The notes under the pieces are model-generated. The model worked only from the letters and a program-made list of their open reading frames with translations, did no database searches and was not told where the DNA came from. DNA of 64,000 nt from Letharia columbiana (taxonomy: Eukaryota; Ascomycota; Lecanoromycetes; Lecanorales; Parmeliaceae). Location: assembly GCF_014066305.1 (NCBI RefSeq), contig NW_023501071.1, positions 124,001 to 188,000 of the forward strand. Direction: 5' to 3'. Shown piece by piece: positions 51,671 through 64,000 of the stretch (its first letter is position 1; each line of letters begins with the position of its first letter). A program made the translations under genes and the position numbers.

Positions 51671-53023
51671 TAATTATTAAAAGAACTATTTATAAACTTT
51701 ATAAATAAATTATCTCTAATTTTTAATAAATATAATTATATTTTAATAATTATTAATAAATTCTTTAAATTCGTTTAATTAATATTAAGTAATAAAAAAG
51801 ATATAATAGAAGTTTAAACGGCTTAATATTTCGATTAGATCTATAGATTTTAAAGAATTCTCTATAAATTAATCTTTAATTAAGATCTTAGATTTATTAA
51901 TATATTCTAAAGAATATTATTCTTAAAATATAAGATAATATTTAAAATAATAATAATTTATTATTCTTCGATAGACGGGTAAGTAGAATATATAAATTAA
52001 ACGATAGAGATAACTTTATTATATTTATTTATTAATAAATATAAAAAAAATTAAGATACTCTATTATTAAAAGTTAAGTATTCTCTAAATATCGTAAAAA
52101 ATATTTTAACTTTTATTACTTCTTTCGAAGCTCTCTATAAAGTTAAATCTAGAAAAAATATAATAAATATTATCTTAGATAGAGACTCGATATTAATAAA
52201 CTTTATTAAGATTTAAGAAATAATTTATAATAATATTTCTAACGTTATTAAGTTAATATAAATTAAAATAATTATTAAATATAACGTTAAATATAAAATC
52301 TCTAATTTAATTAATAATATATATTTTAAATTAATTAGAACTAAAAAAGTAAGCTATTATATTTCTAAGAATTTCTTATTATTTATTAAGAAAGTCGATT
52401 TATATAATATCGTTAAAAAGATTAATACTTTAACTTATAAGCTCGAACTTTTATTTAATATATCTAAAATTTATTTAATTATTTTAATTATTTATCTAAA
52501 GTAGACTAAGTCGAATCCTTTTAATAGAAAGATATCTCTCTTTATACTTATAATTATTAAGAGATAAAAGAAATATATAATAGAGAAGATCGTATATCGA
52601 GAAAAAATAAGAAAAGAAGAATAGATATCGAGTACGCTAAAAAGATTATTTTAAAACTATTTAAAAATCTATAAGTGTACTTTAAGAGAATATATTAGAA
52701 ATAATTAAGAAATTTCAAAAGGTAAGAACTCGAAAATAAGATTTAAAACCTCGCTTTTTAAGTAATTTAATCTATATTTATTAAGTAAGAATAAACTAAG
52801 ATAAATCTAAACTATTTAAACTTTTATCTATTATATTATTATTATACTTTTACTCTTATTTATATTAAATCTATATTTTATCTAGATTAATTTTATTTTA
52901 TTTTAACTTTATTTTATTAATATATAAATATTATATAAATAGATATCGTTATAAAGATAGCGACGCTTCCGCGTTTTTTTATTAATATTATTTATTAAAA
53001 ACTTAAGTATAGATATAATTACG
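51671..53023 (+). pseudogene. Gypsy integrase and chromodomain-like fragment
   Basis: The integrase core is read through stops from about 51770: KFVRL, then a SSIDGQVEYINQTIE block near 51970-52010 matching the usual HPQTDGQTERxNQ. The integrase C-terminus runs to about 52500. 52560-52710 has a chromodomain-like basic stretch. No reverse transcriptase or LTR is attached, so it is a 5'-truncated relic. It differs from the LTR-4 family in this region. Confidence 0.55.
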
Positions 53024-56000
53024 AGCGTATTCTATATTCTTAATATTTTACTTAGCCCTCTAATCTATTCGAGCCTAGCGTATCTTAATAGAGATATTTA
53101 TCTACTATTTAATATCTCTCTTTTATCTATATAGTTCGATATCTTAATTATCTTATTTAAAATATCTATATGAATATTATATCTATATTAATTCTAATAT
53201 TATAACTAAGATTAATCTATTTAACTTATTTATAATAGCGAATAAATTTAAAGAAACGCGTTAGTAGAGACTTTAATAAGAAATTAAGTTAAGCTATTAT
53301 ATTTTTAAATAAATCTATTAAATAGATAATTCGATTTTAAAGCGAATTAAACTTAATAAATAGTAATCGAGAGATAAATAAGATATTAGATTATTTATAT
53401 AACTAGCGAATTAAAAGAAATAGTTAATATTATTAAATTATTATTTATAAGCTTTCTCGTATATAACGTTTTTATAAAATAAAAGATTTTCTAGATAGAG
53501 TAAGTATACTTGAAAAAGTATTATTTAAAATATTTATAATCTTTTTAATACCTTAAACGATTAAGAGATAAGTATATTAAATTTTTATAAAGAAATAACT
53601 TTATTTTAAGCTTTATAGTAAAAAGAATTATTTTTAATATTAAATAATTACGAAATATCTTAAAGAGGTTTTATTATTCTTTAATCGATAGGGTATCTTT
53701 AATATCTATTTTTTCGAAATATTTAAATTTCTTTTAATTTTTCTTTTTTCTTTTTATAATAAAGTTTAATATCGAAAGAATAGATTAAATTAAGATCTTA
53801 CTAGAGTAAATTAAATTTCGATAAGTATTAGTTTTATTAAATAATATTTCTAACGAGATAAATTTAATAAATAAATTTTAAGATATTATTAATAGTTTAT
53901 AATTATAATATTAGATTAAGTATTAATCTAATATATTTATATTTATATTAAATAAGATTCGTTAGAAGCGAGACGATTTCTAAAAGATTATTATTTAATA
54001 TTATATCGTTATAATAGAAAAGAATTAGATTATAAATAATTTATTTTAAATCTATAAATTAACTTAGAAGATAAATTAATTAGCTCGAGATTTTTAGAAA
54101 GATATAATATTTTTATAGTGAAAAGTTAATAATCTTAATCTATAGTTAATATAGAATTTACGACTATTCTTAATTTAGAAAGAATATATATCTAGATATT
54201 TAAAAGAGAAATTAATTAAGATCTTAGATTTATCTCTATTTATTAATAATAATAACTCTATCTAGAATAAAATTTTTTTTAAATAAAATAGAAATTTAGA
54301 ATTAATAGTAATTATTATCTTATATAAAATATAATCTTATAACTTAATAATAAAGCTATATAATATATTATATATAGAAAACTTCGAAATTCTATTAATT
54401 TATATTAATTTATTAATAAAATTATAAATAAGTTAGTTAATATTTATAAGAATTTAAATTAATATAATAATATATAGCGTAATATATATATTTTATAATA
54501 AGAGATTTAATCTTTTATCGATTTCTATTTAGATTTTATTTAATTAAATATTATTCTTAATATTAAGAAAACTCTTATATTAAAAAATTATCTTTTAAAG
54601 AAATTAAGAAAAAATCTAAGAAGTTTATAGAATATTATAAAGAGGTTTATTATCTTAAAGATTATAAAAAAAAAATTATAAAAATTAAATAATTTATATT
54701 ATATTAGATATAAAGATATAGAGTTTATAAAGACTATTATTAAGTTAATTATAATATAAATTATAATTAATATATATTTTATATCTATTATTAAGATTAT
54801 AATTACTACGCTTTTAAGTATTAAGATTAATTTAAAATTAAGAGAATCTATATATTATAATTATAATAAAAAAGATTACTATTAAAATATCTATATAATA
54901 ACTACTTAAATCGAGATTAATAAAAAAATCTTTAAAAAGATATAACTTTACGCGATAGATATAAATAAAGAATTTAAAATTAATAACGTTAATATTATAA
55001 ATAGTAACGATTTTTTATTCAATTAGAGAAATATATAGTCTCTTTTAAAGTTATAATAAGAGATACTTATAAAGTATATCTAATAAATACTTTTAATAAC
55101 GTTTTAGTATATTATTCTTTTTATATATAAGTTACGTTATCTTTATAAAAGAGAAACTATTTACTTTAAAACTCTCTTATAAATAATAAATATATTAATA
55201 CTTATATAGTTATAAATAAGTTCTTAATCTTAATAATATATAAAGTCTTATATCTAGAATTACTTCTATTATTATAATTTAAACTATTAAAAAGTTATAA
55301 TAACTAGATTATAAAATAATTAATTATATACTATTTACTTTTTACGATAATAGTAAAGAGCTATCGAGAAGGAATATATCTAATATTAATTATATTATTA
55401 AAATATAATATAATAGTTAAAAAATTATAGATAAATAAATATAAGATAGTTTTTAATATATTACGAGATAAGATACTCTTTTTACTCGATTAATATAATT
55501 ATAATAATAATTAAATATTAATAATAAATAAACTTTCTTTTCTATTAACTTCGAAGCTTTAATTATTTATACTATTTACTCTCTTATCTATTATATTAAA
55601 ATAATAAAGCTCTCTCTTATCTACTTATAATAATAAGATTAATTTAAATATCTTTTTATTAAATAAAAATAAAAATAGTAAAAAGTTTAAATTTATTAAT
55701 ATCGCTAAGATTAATATAGCGATTTATTATTAACTAGTCTATAAAAAAGATAATAAACTATTTATATTAATAATAAATAAGATTTATAATAACTCGTTAA
55801 TATTATATATATCTCTTATTATTTAAATATCTCGCGATTTTTATATATTAGTTAATAAATTCTATTTCTATAATTTAAAAAAGAAATATAAAAGAGATTA
55901 AAATTTTTATTATTCTATTTAGATTAATAATATTAATAAGATTAATTCTAAAAAGATAAAATATAAGCTATCTATAAAGTATTATAATTTTTTTAATATT

Positions 56001-56351
56001 TTTAATAAAACTAAAGCGAATATATTTCTCTTATATTATTTTTATAATTATAAATTAGAATTTATTAATAGCTTTACTAGCCGAAAAGGTATGATATATC
56101 TTATAGAATATTTTATATTAAGTAATATTATATCATATCCGGGTATAGTATAAGTAAGATCGAATACTATTTCATTTTTCTAGTATGAATTCGAAATCTT
56201 AGCGGGATATATTACGATATAATATATCTGTGATATTATATCATGAAATGATATATGTATGGAATATCCTATTGGAATTTCTATATTTAGAAGTATAAAG
56301 TAGCTATTCTAATCATTATTCTGATCAACGACTAATCGTATCTACCCCCAT

Positions 56352-56480
56352 TCGATATACTATCATAGCTGGTATTATCATGGCTGGCACTACCATAGCT
56401 AGCACTACCATGGCTGGCACTACCATATCTACTACTATCATGGCTGCTACTATCATGGCTGCCACTATTATAACTATTAC
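56352..56480 (-). repeat. Degenerate minisatellite, left arm
   Basis: About eight 15-bp units of type ACTACCATGGCTGGC, variable. Complement of the unit in the right arm. Confidence 0.75.
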
Positions 56481-56509
56481 TTACTATCATGACTATTACT
56501 ACCATAGCT

Positions 56510-56690
56510 ACTGTCGAAATGTGGCCCCCGCGCATCCCAGCCACCGTGTTCTTCAGCCACCTGATTTTGTACTGTATTTAGGACCTGGCCCCGGAGAGGT
56601 CTGGAGAATCAATCCGTCCGTTCTACACATCACATACCTAATAGTTTAACAGCTACCACTACCATGGCTATCACTATTTATTATTCAAAT
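56510..56690. other. Unique GC-richer core of the foldback element
   Basis: About 180 bp (CGAAATGTGGCCCCCGCGCA onward) with balanced composition and no similarity to the rest of the window. Stops occur in all frames over its length. It could be a captured host fragment. Confidence 0.4.
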
Positions 56691-56707
56691 AGCCTACTAT
56701 TATATAT

Positions 56708-56855
56708 ATGGTAGCCATGGTAGTGCCAGCCATGGTAGTGCCAGCCATGATAGTGCCAGCCATGGTAGTGCCAGCCATGGTAGTGCCAGCCATGGTAGTG
56801 CCAGCCATGGTAGTGCCAGCCGCCAGCTATGGTAGTGCCAGCCATGGTAGGCCAG
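56708..56855 (+). repeat. Regular minisatellite, right arm
   Basis: About nine 15-bp units GCCAGCCATGGTAGT, most identical, with one 5-bp disturbance (CCGCCAGCTATGG) near 56820. Identity between units shows recent expansion or homogenisation, in contrast to the degenerate left arm. Confidence 0.85.
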
Positions 56856-58655
56856 AATGATGACTAGAATAGCTACTTATACTTCTAAATATAAAAATCC
56901 CAATAGGATATTCCATATATACACCATTTCATGGTATGATACCATAGATATACCATACCGTGGTATATACCGCCAAGATCCCATATCATACCAGATATGG
57001 AATTATATAAATCTTAATAATCTATATTATATCAAAGTATAATATAGTAGGTTAATATTCTATATTATATTATACCTTTTCGACTAGTAAATAGCTTTAA
57101 TAAAGTAAAATTTCTAAAAAGTAAAATTTATTTAATATTAAAATATAAACTAGAATAGATAAAAAAGTATTTAAATGAATATCTAAAAAGAGATTTATAA
57201 TATTAAATTATATATTATTCGTCTTATCTTATCTATTCTATTCGTAAAAAGATTAAATAGAGAATTATATTTTTATATAGACTATTAAAATCTAAATACT
57301 ATTATTAAAAGAAATTAATATTTAATTTTATTAATAAATAAGATTTTAATAAAAATTTAGAGATATAAATATCTTACTTAATTAAATATTATAGCCGCGT
57401 TTAATAAACTACGTATATACTTCGATAGTAAGAATTTTATTACTTTTATTATCTTTCTTAAAGTATATAAATATTAAATTCTTCTCTTTAAATTATCTAA
57501 CGATTTAATTATATATTAATAATATATAAATAATATTCTATTTAAATATCTAAACGATTTCTATTAAATCTATCTTAATAATATACTTATTTATAATAAG
57601 ATAAAAAAGAAATATATTTAATACGTTAGATAAGTTCTCTAGAAATTAAAAAATATTAATTATTAGATAAATATTCTTAAATATAAATTTTATATTTAGA
57701 AAATTAAATTTCTAAATCTATTAATATTTATAAACGAGTTATAAATAAATCTTATTAAAATCTAGATAATTATCGAGTAAATTATATCTATTAATCTTAA
57801 AGAGATATAAGCCTTTATTAGATTTTATAATTTTTATTAATAATATATTAGAGACTTCTTTAAAATAATTAAATTTATAATAAAGTTTATCGTAGAAGAG
57901 ATTATATTTAATTAATTCTTAGTATATTAAGAGATCTTCTATTTTCTAAAAGTCGTTATTACTAAAGTCTTAATTCTACGATATTACGATAAAATAAAAA
58001 AGATCGTTTTAGAGATTAACTCTTTTAATTATATTAATAAAGATATTTTTTTAAATATAATAATAAAAGAGTACTTTACTCGATAGTCTTCTATAATAAG
58101 AATTTTACTTTAATTAAATATAATTACTAGATCTATAATAAAAAATTATTAATAATTATTCGCTATCTTATATATTAGCGTTCTAAACTAAAATATATTA
58201 ATATATCTATTAAAATCTTAACGAATTATAAGAGCTTAATATACTTTATTAAAGAAAGAGACTTTAATTATCGCTAGACTCGCTATTATAAATATATTTT
58301 TTAAATTTAATATAAAGATTATTTATTAATCTAAATCTTAGAATATTATAATAAATATATTTATATAAATAGCTAAATATAGATTAATTAAGTATAAAAA
58401 TAAATAATTATATTAATAGTATTAGATAATCTTTATCTCTAATTAATTAGAATTAGATAATAAATATATTAATATATATATAATTAACGATCTTATCTAC
58501 TATAAGATAATTAAGATTAATAAAAAGAATAACTATTATATAAAAATTTATAACGCTATTATTAAAGATAAAAATAAGTTTCGAGAAATTACTCTTAATA
58601 AGTATTTTATATAAAATAAGATACTTTATTATAAGAATTATTTATAAGTATTTAA

Positions 58656-59087
58656 TTAGTATATATAAAAGAATAAGATAGAAGTAAGTTAGAAATCTTA
58701 AATTATATATATAGTTAATTATAAATCTAAGTTCTCTACACTTTTTAACTAGATCGGCTAACTTATCGCGAATAAATAAATTAGTATCCGCAATTATTAA
58801 AATCTCGCTTTTTTACGCCTTCCTTATTAAAAAAATAGATATATATTATTAATATATAGAATAACTTTTTTATTTTCTATTAAAACTTTAGAATTTTTTT
58901 TTAAATTATAAAACGAGATATAGACTTTTAGATAAAAAAAGAATTCTTAGATTTAGTCTTATAATCATTAAAGCGTAAGGAATTCAAATATTACTTATCA
59001 AAGTTCGCTTATTAAAGTTCGCTTATTTATTTACTCGATAGCTCTAATTAAAAAAAATTATAAATTTAATCTATAGATATTTACTCG
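58656..59087 (+). mobile_element. Hel-R copy inside LTR-7 integrase
   Basis: TTAGTATATATAAAAG after A and ACTCG before T, 432 bp. Removing it rejoins TATTTAA and TAATATATATATCGAT, identical over those bases to the uninterrupted LTR-3 integrase near 36940-36970. So nothing was duplicated or lost. It is the cleanest insertion-site evidence in the window. Confidence 0.85.
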
Positions 59088-60864
59088 TAATATATATATC
59101 GATATTATTTAAGAGATATATAATTAATTATTCTACCACTATTTTAAAATAGTATATATTTATAAACTATTTAAAAGAAAATATTATTAGCGAGAAATAA
59201 GAATAATAATAACTATCTACGTTTAGAATTATTATATCTATTAAAGAATTAAAATATCTTATAATCGAAAATATAATTTATTTTAATCTCTATTAATCTT
59301 ATAGAAATAATAATAAGATATATTAATTAACTTCGTTATAGATTTATTTATATTTAATAACTATAATACTATATAATTAATAATTAACTAGTTTATTAAG
59401 AAATATTATTATATAATCTATTTCGATATTAATAAAGATATTATCGCCAAATAAATATTTAATTTACTACTTAAAAAAGTATTTCGCTTATATAATTTAT
59501 CGATTTTAATAATATTAAATTAAGATCTTTAATTTATAGCTATTATATAGAAATTCTTTTATAATTAATTAGATATTATAATTAAGCTATTAATACTCTT
59601 TTATTTAAAGATTAGAAAATAGATTAAAGAAGTAAATTAGAATATAGAGCGTTATTTTCGAATATATTATAATTATATATAAAACGATTAAATAAGATAA
59701 TTACTTATTATCGAGTTCGTTAATAATAATATTATCTTATTAATTACTAATATCTTATCTTTTCTTATAAATAAGAGATTTTACTTTTAAATAAGTTTTA
59801 GTTTAAATACTATCGACTATAAAATTATTTATAAATATCTTAATATTATTTAAATAAAGAATATTATAAATTATATAAAATAAGTTTTTAAATATATTTA
59901 AAGTAATATAAATTATATTTAAAAGACTATAGTTATATAAGCGAATAAATATTAATAAAAGATTATCTTTTAAATAGATAATAATATCTTTCTAAGTAAT
60001 AAGAATATTATCTTTAATTACTCTTTTTATAAATTAAATTATAAAAAACTTAATTTATTTAAAATTATAAATTTTATTAAAATTTTGTATTATCTAGAAC
60101 TTTCGCTAAGTATTAAAATCTATAACGTTTTTTATCTTAATCTCTTAAGTCTTATAATAAGTAATCTCTTATTAAAATAGATAAATTCTTCGTTAAAATA
60201 TATTACTATTAATTATTAAATTAAAAAAATTATTAAAAAAATACTTATCTTTAAGTTAATTTATAATTATTTTAAATATAAAATTAAAAAAAAGATCTCG
60301 ATAATAATATCGTCTAATATAATATAAATGGCGGTAAATTTAAAAATTATTAAGATCTAATAAACGACTATTATAAATAATATTTCGAAGAGTCTTACTT
60401 ATAACGTACTCTTAATATACTTCTTAGAAGCTTATATTAAAGTTACTTAATATTAAATTAGAGTTTTTAGCGTTTACGGCTTAATTTAGTTCGAAAGCCC
60501 TCGACTAATTACATCGCACTTTTTCATCGATATTTTATTTACTTAGATATAAATTCGAAAATTACTACTATTTACCTCTACGTCTATAAATATAGTTTTT
60601 ATTATACTATATCGATTTTCTCTCGACTAGACTTTCTATATACGTTTACGTCTAGACTAGCGACGTTATAATAGCGTAAATATAACGAGCTACTATTATT
60701 TCTAATATCTCTTATAAAGAAAGATATAATACTAGGATTCTCGAATACGATTATTTCTTTACTACTTTTACTATTTTTTAGACGTTAAGCGTATATATAT
60801 CTTTCTATCTTTTTACTTATTAATTATAAGATATAATTTTATAAAAAAGAATAATAATATTACG

Positions 60865-63800
60865 TGTTAGAAAAGGGGCTTAAGAGTTCTATATAAGAGG
60901 ACTCTAAATTACTTAGTTTATATACGTCTAATATACGTTTAACGAAGTCTTAGCGTAGTCTTAGCGAATAAGCTTAAGTAAGTAATCTCCCTCGAGTTTT
61001 CTTTACTTTCTTAAGAATTAGTTTTACTATTAAATCGATATATAAATATATCTATCTTTCTAATTTTATATTATTATATAACGCTAAAACTCTTTAAGTC
61101 TAATAATTTTAATTCTTTAATTCTTCTAAGAAATAGCGATTCGGAATTAATATAATAATTACTATTAAAGTATAATCTTAATATCTATAAAACGAGTTAT
61201 CGTTAATCGATATAATATCGAATTAAAATATTATTATAGTATAATTAGATATATTAAGACGTATTATAGACTTTAATAAAGAGATCTTTTCGCTAATCGC
61301 AAATAATAATTTAATTAAGAGATTAAATAGTAGTAATAATAATAATAATAATATTTATAGTTAAGAAAGTATCTCTAATAAGAAACGAGATATTAATAAA
61401 TAGATTAACGAATCTATTTATATCTTAAATAATAGAATAAAATACGCTACTCGTCGTCGAGACGCGTTTATATAAGAATATTATTTTTAATCTCTAAAAG
61501 CGGAGATTATTTCGCTTAAATAAGATAAAACGTTTATAAATCGTAATCGTAATAGTAGCGATAATATATCGAGATTATTAGCGACTTTAGAAATAAAGAG
61601 AATTATAAATAATATTAATTTCGAATATAATAATATCGTCTAGCGACCTCGAAAAATAATTCAACTAGAGAAATTATTAATTTATTATAAAAAGAGTATT
61701 TAAAAATATTAAGTCTTAGTATAAAAGATAAATAAAGCGTTTCGCTTAATCTTAAAAAACTTTCTTATCGAAAAGAATAAGATTCTTTAAACTCGTTAAT
61801 CTTTTAATAATAATTAGAAAAAACTATAGACTAATAAGAAGAATAGATTTTCGAATTATAACTATATATAATAGAAGTTTATTAACTTTCTATTAAATTA
61901 AATCGAAGATTTAATAAATCGCGAATTTAATATCGCTTAAGCGTATATAAATATTAATTAAAGATAAAATTAAACTATATATTAATTTAATAATTATCTT
62001 TAATTATTAAAAGTTTAAATAAATCTCTATACTAAGAATTAATAAGTATATTACTTATTTATAAAGCTTTATATAAATCTTCGCTATTAATTAATTAATA
62101 TTTAAATTATATTAATTAAGCGAGATAAGCTTTTAACGCTTATAATACGCTTAGAGAATAATTTTAAAAAATAAGAATCTTTTAGAGAATACGAAGTAGA
62201 TAGTATTTCTAATTTATAAGAAAATTAATAATAAGAAAATTAAAATTCTTAATATAAGAAATTATAGTTATCGCGAAGATAAAACGACTTCGATTTAAGA
62301 AGTAAACGATCTCGAGATTATAAATCTAAGAATAAATTTAAAAATAATAAATCTTATTTAAATAGTATAGAATACTATAATTATAAAGAAAAATTATATT
62401 AATATTTATATTAAATCGAAAAAATAGAAAACGAATAATCTTAATAAGATATCTATTAATTTAATTAATAGCTATAAGCTTTATATAGTCGACTCGATAA
62501 AAAAGAGAAATTCTTATCGAAGACTTCGTAATAACGAGAATAAAAATAAAAATAATATTTATCTTATCGTTAATCTATAAAGAAAGAGTATTTTTAAATA
62601 ATTAAAGCGAGTTATAGATTTCTATCGAGATTTATTTTAATAATAATATAGAGGTAAATATAATAAGCTAGCGTTTTATAATTAAATAGAATCTAATAAA
62701 GATTAATAATCTCTTATTAAAATCTATATAAATAGATAGAAAATTAACTTATTATTATAGTACTTATTTAATTATCTATTATTTATAAAATAGTTAAAAG
62801 CGTATTAAGCGCTATAAATATATTTTCTATACTATTAATAAGAAAGATCTCTTAATAGTTTTAGATCTTTTAATTTTAATCGATAAGCGGATTAAGATAA
62901 ATATAAAAGATCGAATTTAGCGTTTCGACGTTAAAAAGTAATTACTCGAGATTCTAATATTATAATAATTCGCGAATACTTTATAGAGATATAAGACTAT
63001 CTATATATTAGTTATAATTAAAATAATAATCGTAGATAAAGAATATAAGATTAATATAATTAAAATATATAATATTTATATAGATAGCGTAGAGATTATT
63101 TTTAAACTTTTTAATAAATTAAAAGAATATAAAAATATATTCTTATTAGAAGAAGTAAATTAATTATTATTATATAAAAATTATAATTATATTATTAAAA
63201 TTACGACGAAGCTATTATTTAGCTCGCTATATAATTTATTTAACGTAAAATTAGTAATACTAAGAATCTATCTTAACGAAGCTCTAGCGAAGAATTAAAT
63301 TAGATACTTTACGAGTTTAATAGAAGCTTTAATTCTCTTTATTCTAAAAAAGGATAAAGATTTATATTTATATATCGACTATCGTAGATTAAATAAGATA
63401 ATTATTAAAAATTAATATCTCTTATCTCTAATTAGCGAGACGCTTAATCGTCTAAATAGCTTTAAGCAATATATTAAATTTAATTTAAAGAATATTTATT
63501 ATTATATACGAATTTATAAGAGCGATAAGTGGAAAACAGCGTTTTATATATATTACGGGTTTTTTAAGTATCTAGTAATATTATTTAACTTAATTAATAT
63601 CTTAATAATCTTTTAAATTTATATTAATAAAATCTTAATTAAACTAGTTAATTAATTTTATATAATATATTTAAATAATATTTTTATATATTTTAAAATA
63701 GATAAGAAGTATTTAGATTATATAAAGTAAATATTTAATTAATTTAAATAATATAGTCTTTATATAAATTTAAAGAAATATAAGTTTTTCGTTATCGAAA

Positions 63801-64000
63801 TAAAATTTCTCGACTTTATAATATTTATTATTAATATTATTATAAATAAATATAAAATAGCTATAATTTAAGAGTAGCTAAAATTAAAAAACTATTATAA
63901 TATATAAATTTTTCTAAGATTTATAAATTTCTATCGAAGATTTATTTATTATTATTTTTAAATTATAAATTCTTTAATAGAATTTTATAAGAAAAGCGAA
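60865..64000 (+). mobile_element. Gypsy LTR retrotransposon (LTR-8), cut by window end
   Basis: Begins TGTTAGAAAAGGGG with TG intact, directly after 7 bp of the LTR-7 3' LTR. The 5' LTR end is uncertain; CTAATA near 61106 would give about 242 bp. The right half and 3' LTR lie outside. LTR sequence is unlike the others here. Confidence 0.7.
61150..64000 (+). pseudogene. gag-pol relic of LTR-8 (partial)
   Basis: Gag at about 61250-62330; CCHC zinc-knuckle remnant at about 62373-62410 with cysteines turned to tyrosine. Protease is likely at about 62550-62900 but not clearly read. Reverse transcriptase starts near 63340: LYIDYRRLNKI, then KWKTAFYI, then YLNNIFIY near 63660-63685. The sequence ends in the connection after reverse transcriptase (LRFINFYRRF near 63920). 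RIP is a little milder here (fewer stops between 61800 and 62700). Confidence 0.7.

Larger units (their letters stand above)
56077..57089. mobile_element. 1-kb foldback element with mirrored minisatellites
   Basis: Terminal inverted repeats of about 230 bp or more, outer ends CTAGCCGAAAAGGTAT and its complement, diverged but clear (GGAATATCCTATTGG appears near 56260 and inverted near 56900). A 9-10 bp duplication, AATAGCTTTA, is at 56067-56076 and 57090-57099. The LTR-3 paralogue near 38520-38545 shows the empty site. Long inverted repeats plus a 9-10 bp duplication suggest a Mutator-like or foldback element. Inner parts keep CA and TG. There is no transposase; the short open frames at 56332-56544, 56380-56649 and 56857-57042 come from the repeats and are not believable genes. 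Confidence 0.75.
53450..60400 (+). pseudogene. gag-pol relic of LTR-7
   Basis: Collinear with LTR-3 and LTR-4. Gag at about 53500-54950; a zinc-knuckle trace near 54840-54890; protease near 55170-55230. Reverse transcriptase at about 57130-57600, reading YLNNILIY for the catalytic box. RNase H at about 57980-58390. Integrase at about 58560-60000, split by a Hel-R. A degraded chromodomain-like end lies at about 60190-60360. The foldback element sits just upstream of reverse transcriptase. Confidence 0.65.
53024..60864 (+). mobile_element. Chromodomain Gypsy retrotransposon (LTR-7), interrupted three times
   Basis: The 5' LTR is about 53025-53201, related to the LTRs of LTR-3 and LTR-4. Only the first 7 bp of the 3' LTR (TATTACG, 60858-60864) remain before another LTR element begins. 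Insertions: foldback element (56077-57089), Hel-R (58656-59087) and LTR-8 (60865 on). Left target duplication cannot be checked without the right flank. Confidence 0.75.

Noticed and set aside
56332..56649. Low-complexity Ser/Gly/Tyr and Thr/Ile/Met open frames
   Set aside because: Direct translation of the 15-bp minisatellite in the foldback element.
56708..56855. CRISPR-like array
   Set aside because: Units are contiguous 15-mers without spacers in a eukaryotic transposon context.
1..64000. Mitochondrial or plasmid DNA because of high AT content
   Set aside because: Nested nuclear retrotransposons, the CA-to-TA signature and GC-rich unmutated patches show nuclear DNA altered by RIP.

Overview
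The window is an AT-rich, gene-poor block of a filamentous ascomycete (Pezizomycotina) genome, almost wholly made of transposable elements destroyed by repeat-induced point mutation (RIP). The sign is direct: over tens of kilobases CA and TG dinucleotides are nearly absent and TA is in excess, while CG and CT survive. Reading frames that still show transposon domains are full of TAA and TAG stops where glutamine codons would stand. In one LTR pair (29423-29605 and 36675-36857) I aligned 23 differences and all are C/T or G/A transitions. Genus cannot be told from this window. No intact host gene, tRNA or rRNA was found.

Layout. 1-130 holds what may be the last codons of an unmutated host gene. 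From about 223 onward the window is transposon. 223-9964 holds Helitron material, including a mutated replicase-helicase relic (about 4.9-8.3 kb) and a 1.4-kb LTR derivative (8456-9871). 10198-17231 is a Gypsy element with LTRs and a 5-bp duplication. 19406-22138 is a GC-rich, barely mutated island with two convergent, broken, unrecognised genes. 22276-26373 holds Helitron-family copies, one apparently carrying a captured gene. 27258-42265 is a nest: a Helitron-like element split by a minus-strand Gypsy, which is split by a plus-strand chromodomain Gypsy, which carries a 541-bp unmutated inverted-repeat element. 43005-46118 is a gag-only LTR element. 51.7-60.9 kb is Gypsy sequence carrying a 1-kb foldback element with mirrored minisatellites and one Helitron-like copy. 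A further Gypsy starts at 60865, inside the LTR of the previous one, and runs off the window.

Insertion order can be read from target duplications (AAAGC, TTAAA, AGCGA, GTTAA, TAATC, an 8-mer and a 9-10-mer) and from paralogous empty sites inside the same window. A family of short repeats (called Hel-R here; longer variant Hel-Q) recurs at least 15 times in both orientations. Its members have no target duplication and always sit with A or (once) T on one side and T on the other. Three copies can be compared with an uninterrupted paralogue, and all three show insertion exactly between A and T, as Helitrons do. Orientation is given as 5' end TTAGTATATA (TC in the ancestor if the C of TCAG was hit by RIP) and 3' end ACTCG after a short hairpin.

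The unmutated patches (1-200, 8.6-9.1 kb, 19.4-22.1 kb, 30.14-30.68 kb, 45.5-46.1 kb, 56.1-57.0 kb) are the most informative parts. They are either late arrivals or sequences that escaped RIP. Domain calls in mutated regions come from reading through stops and are approximate at their edges.
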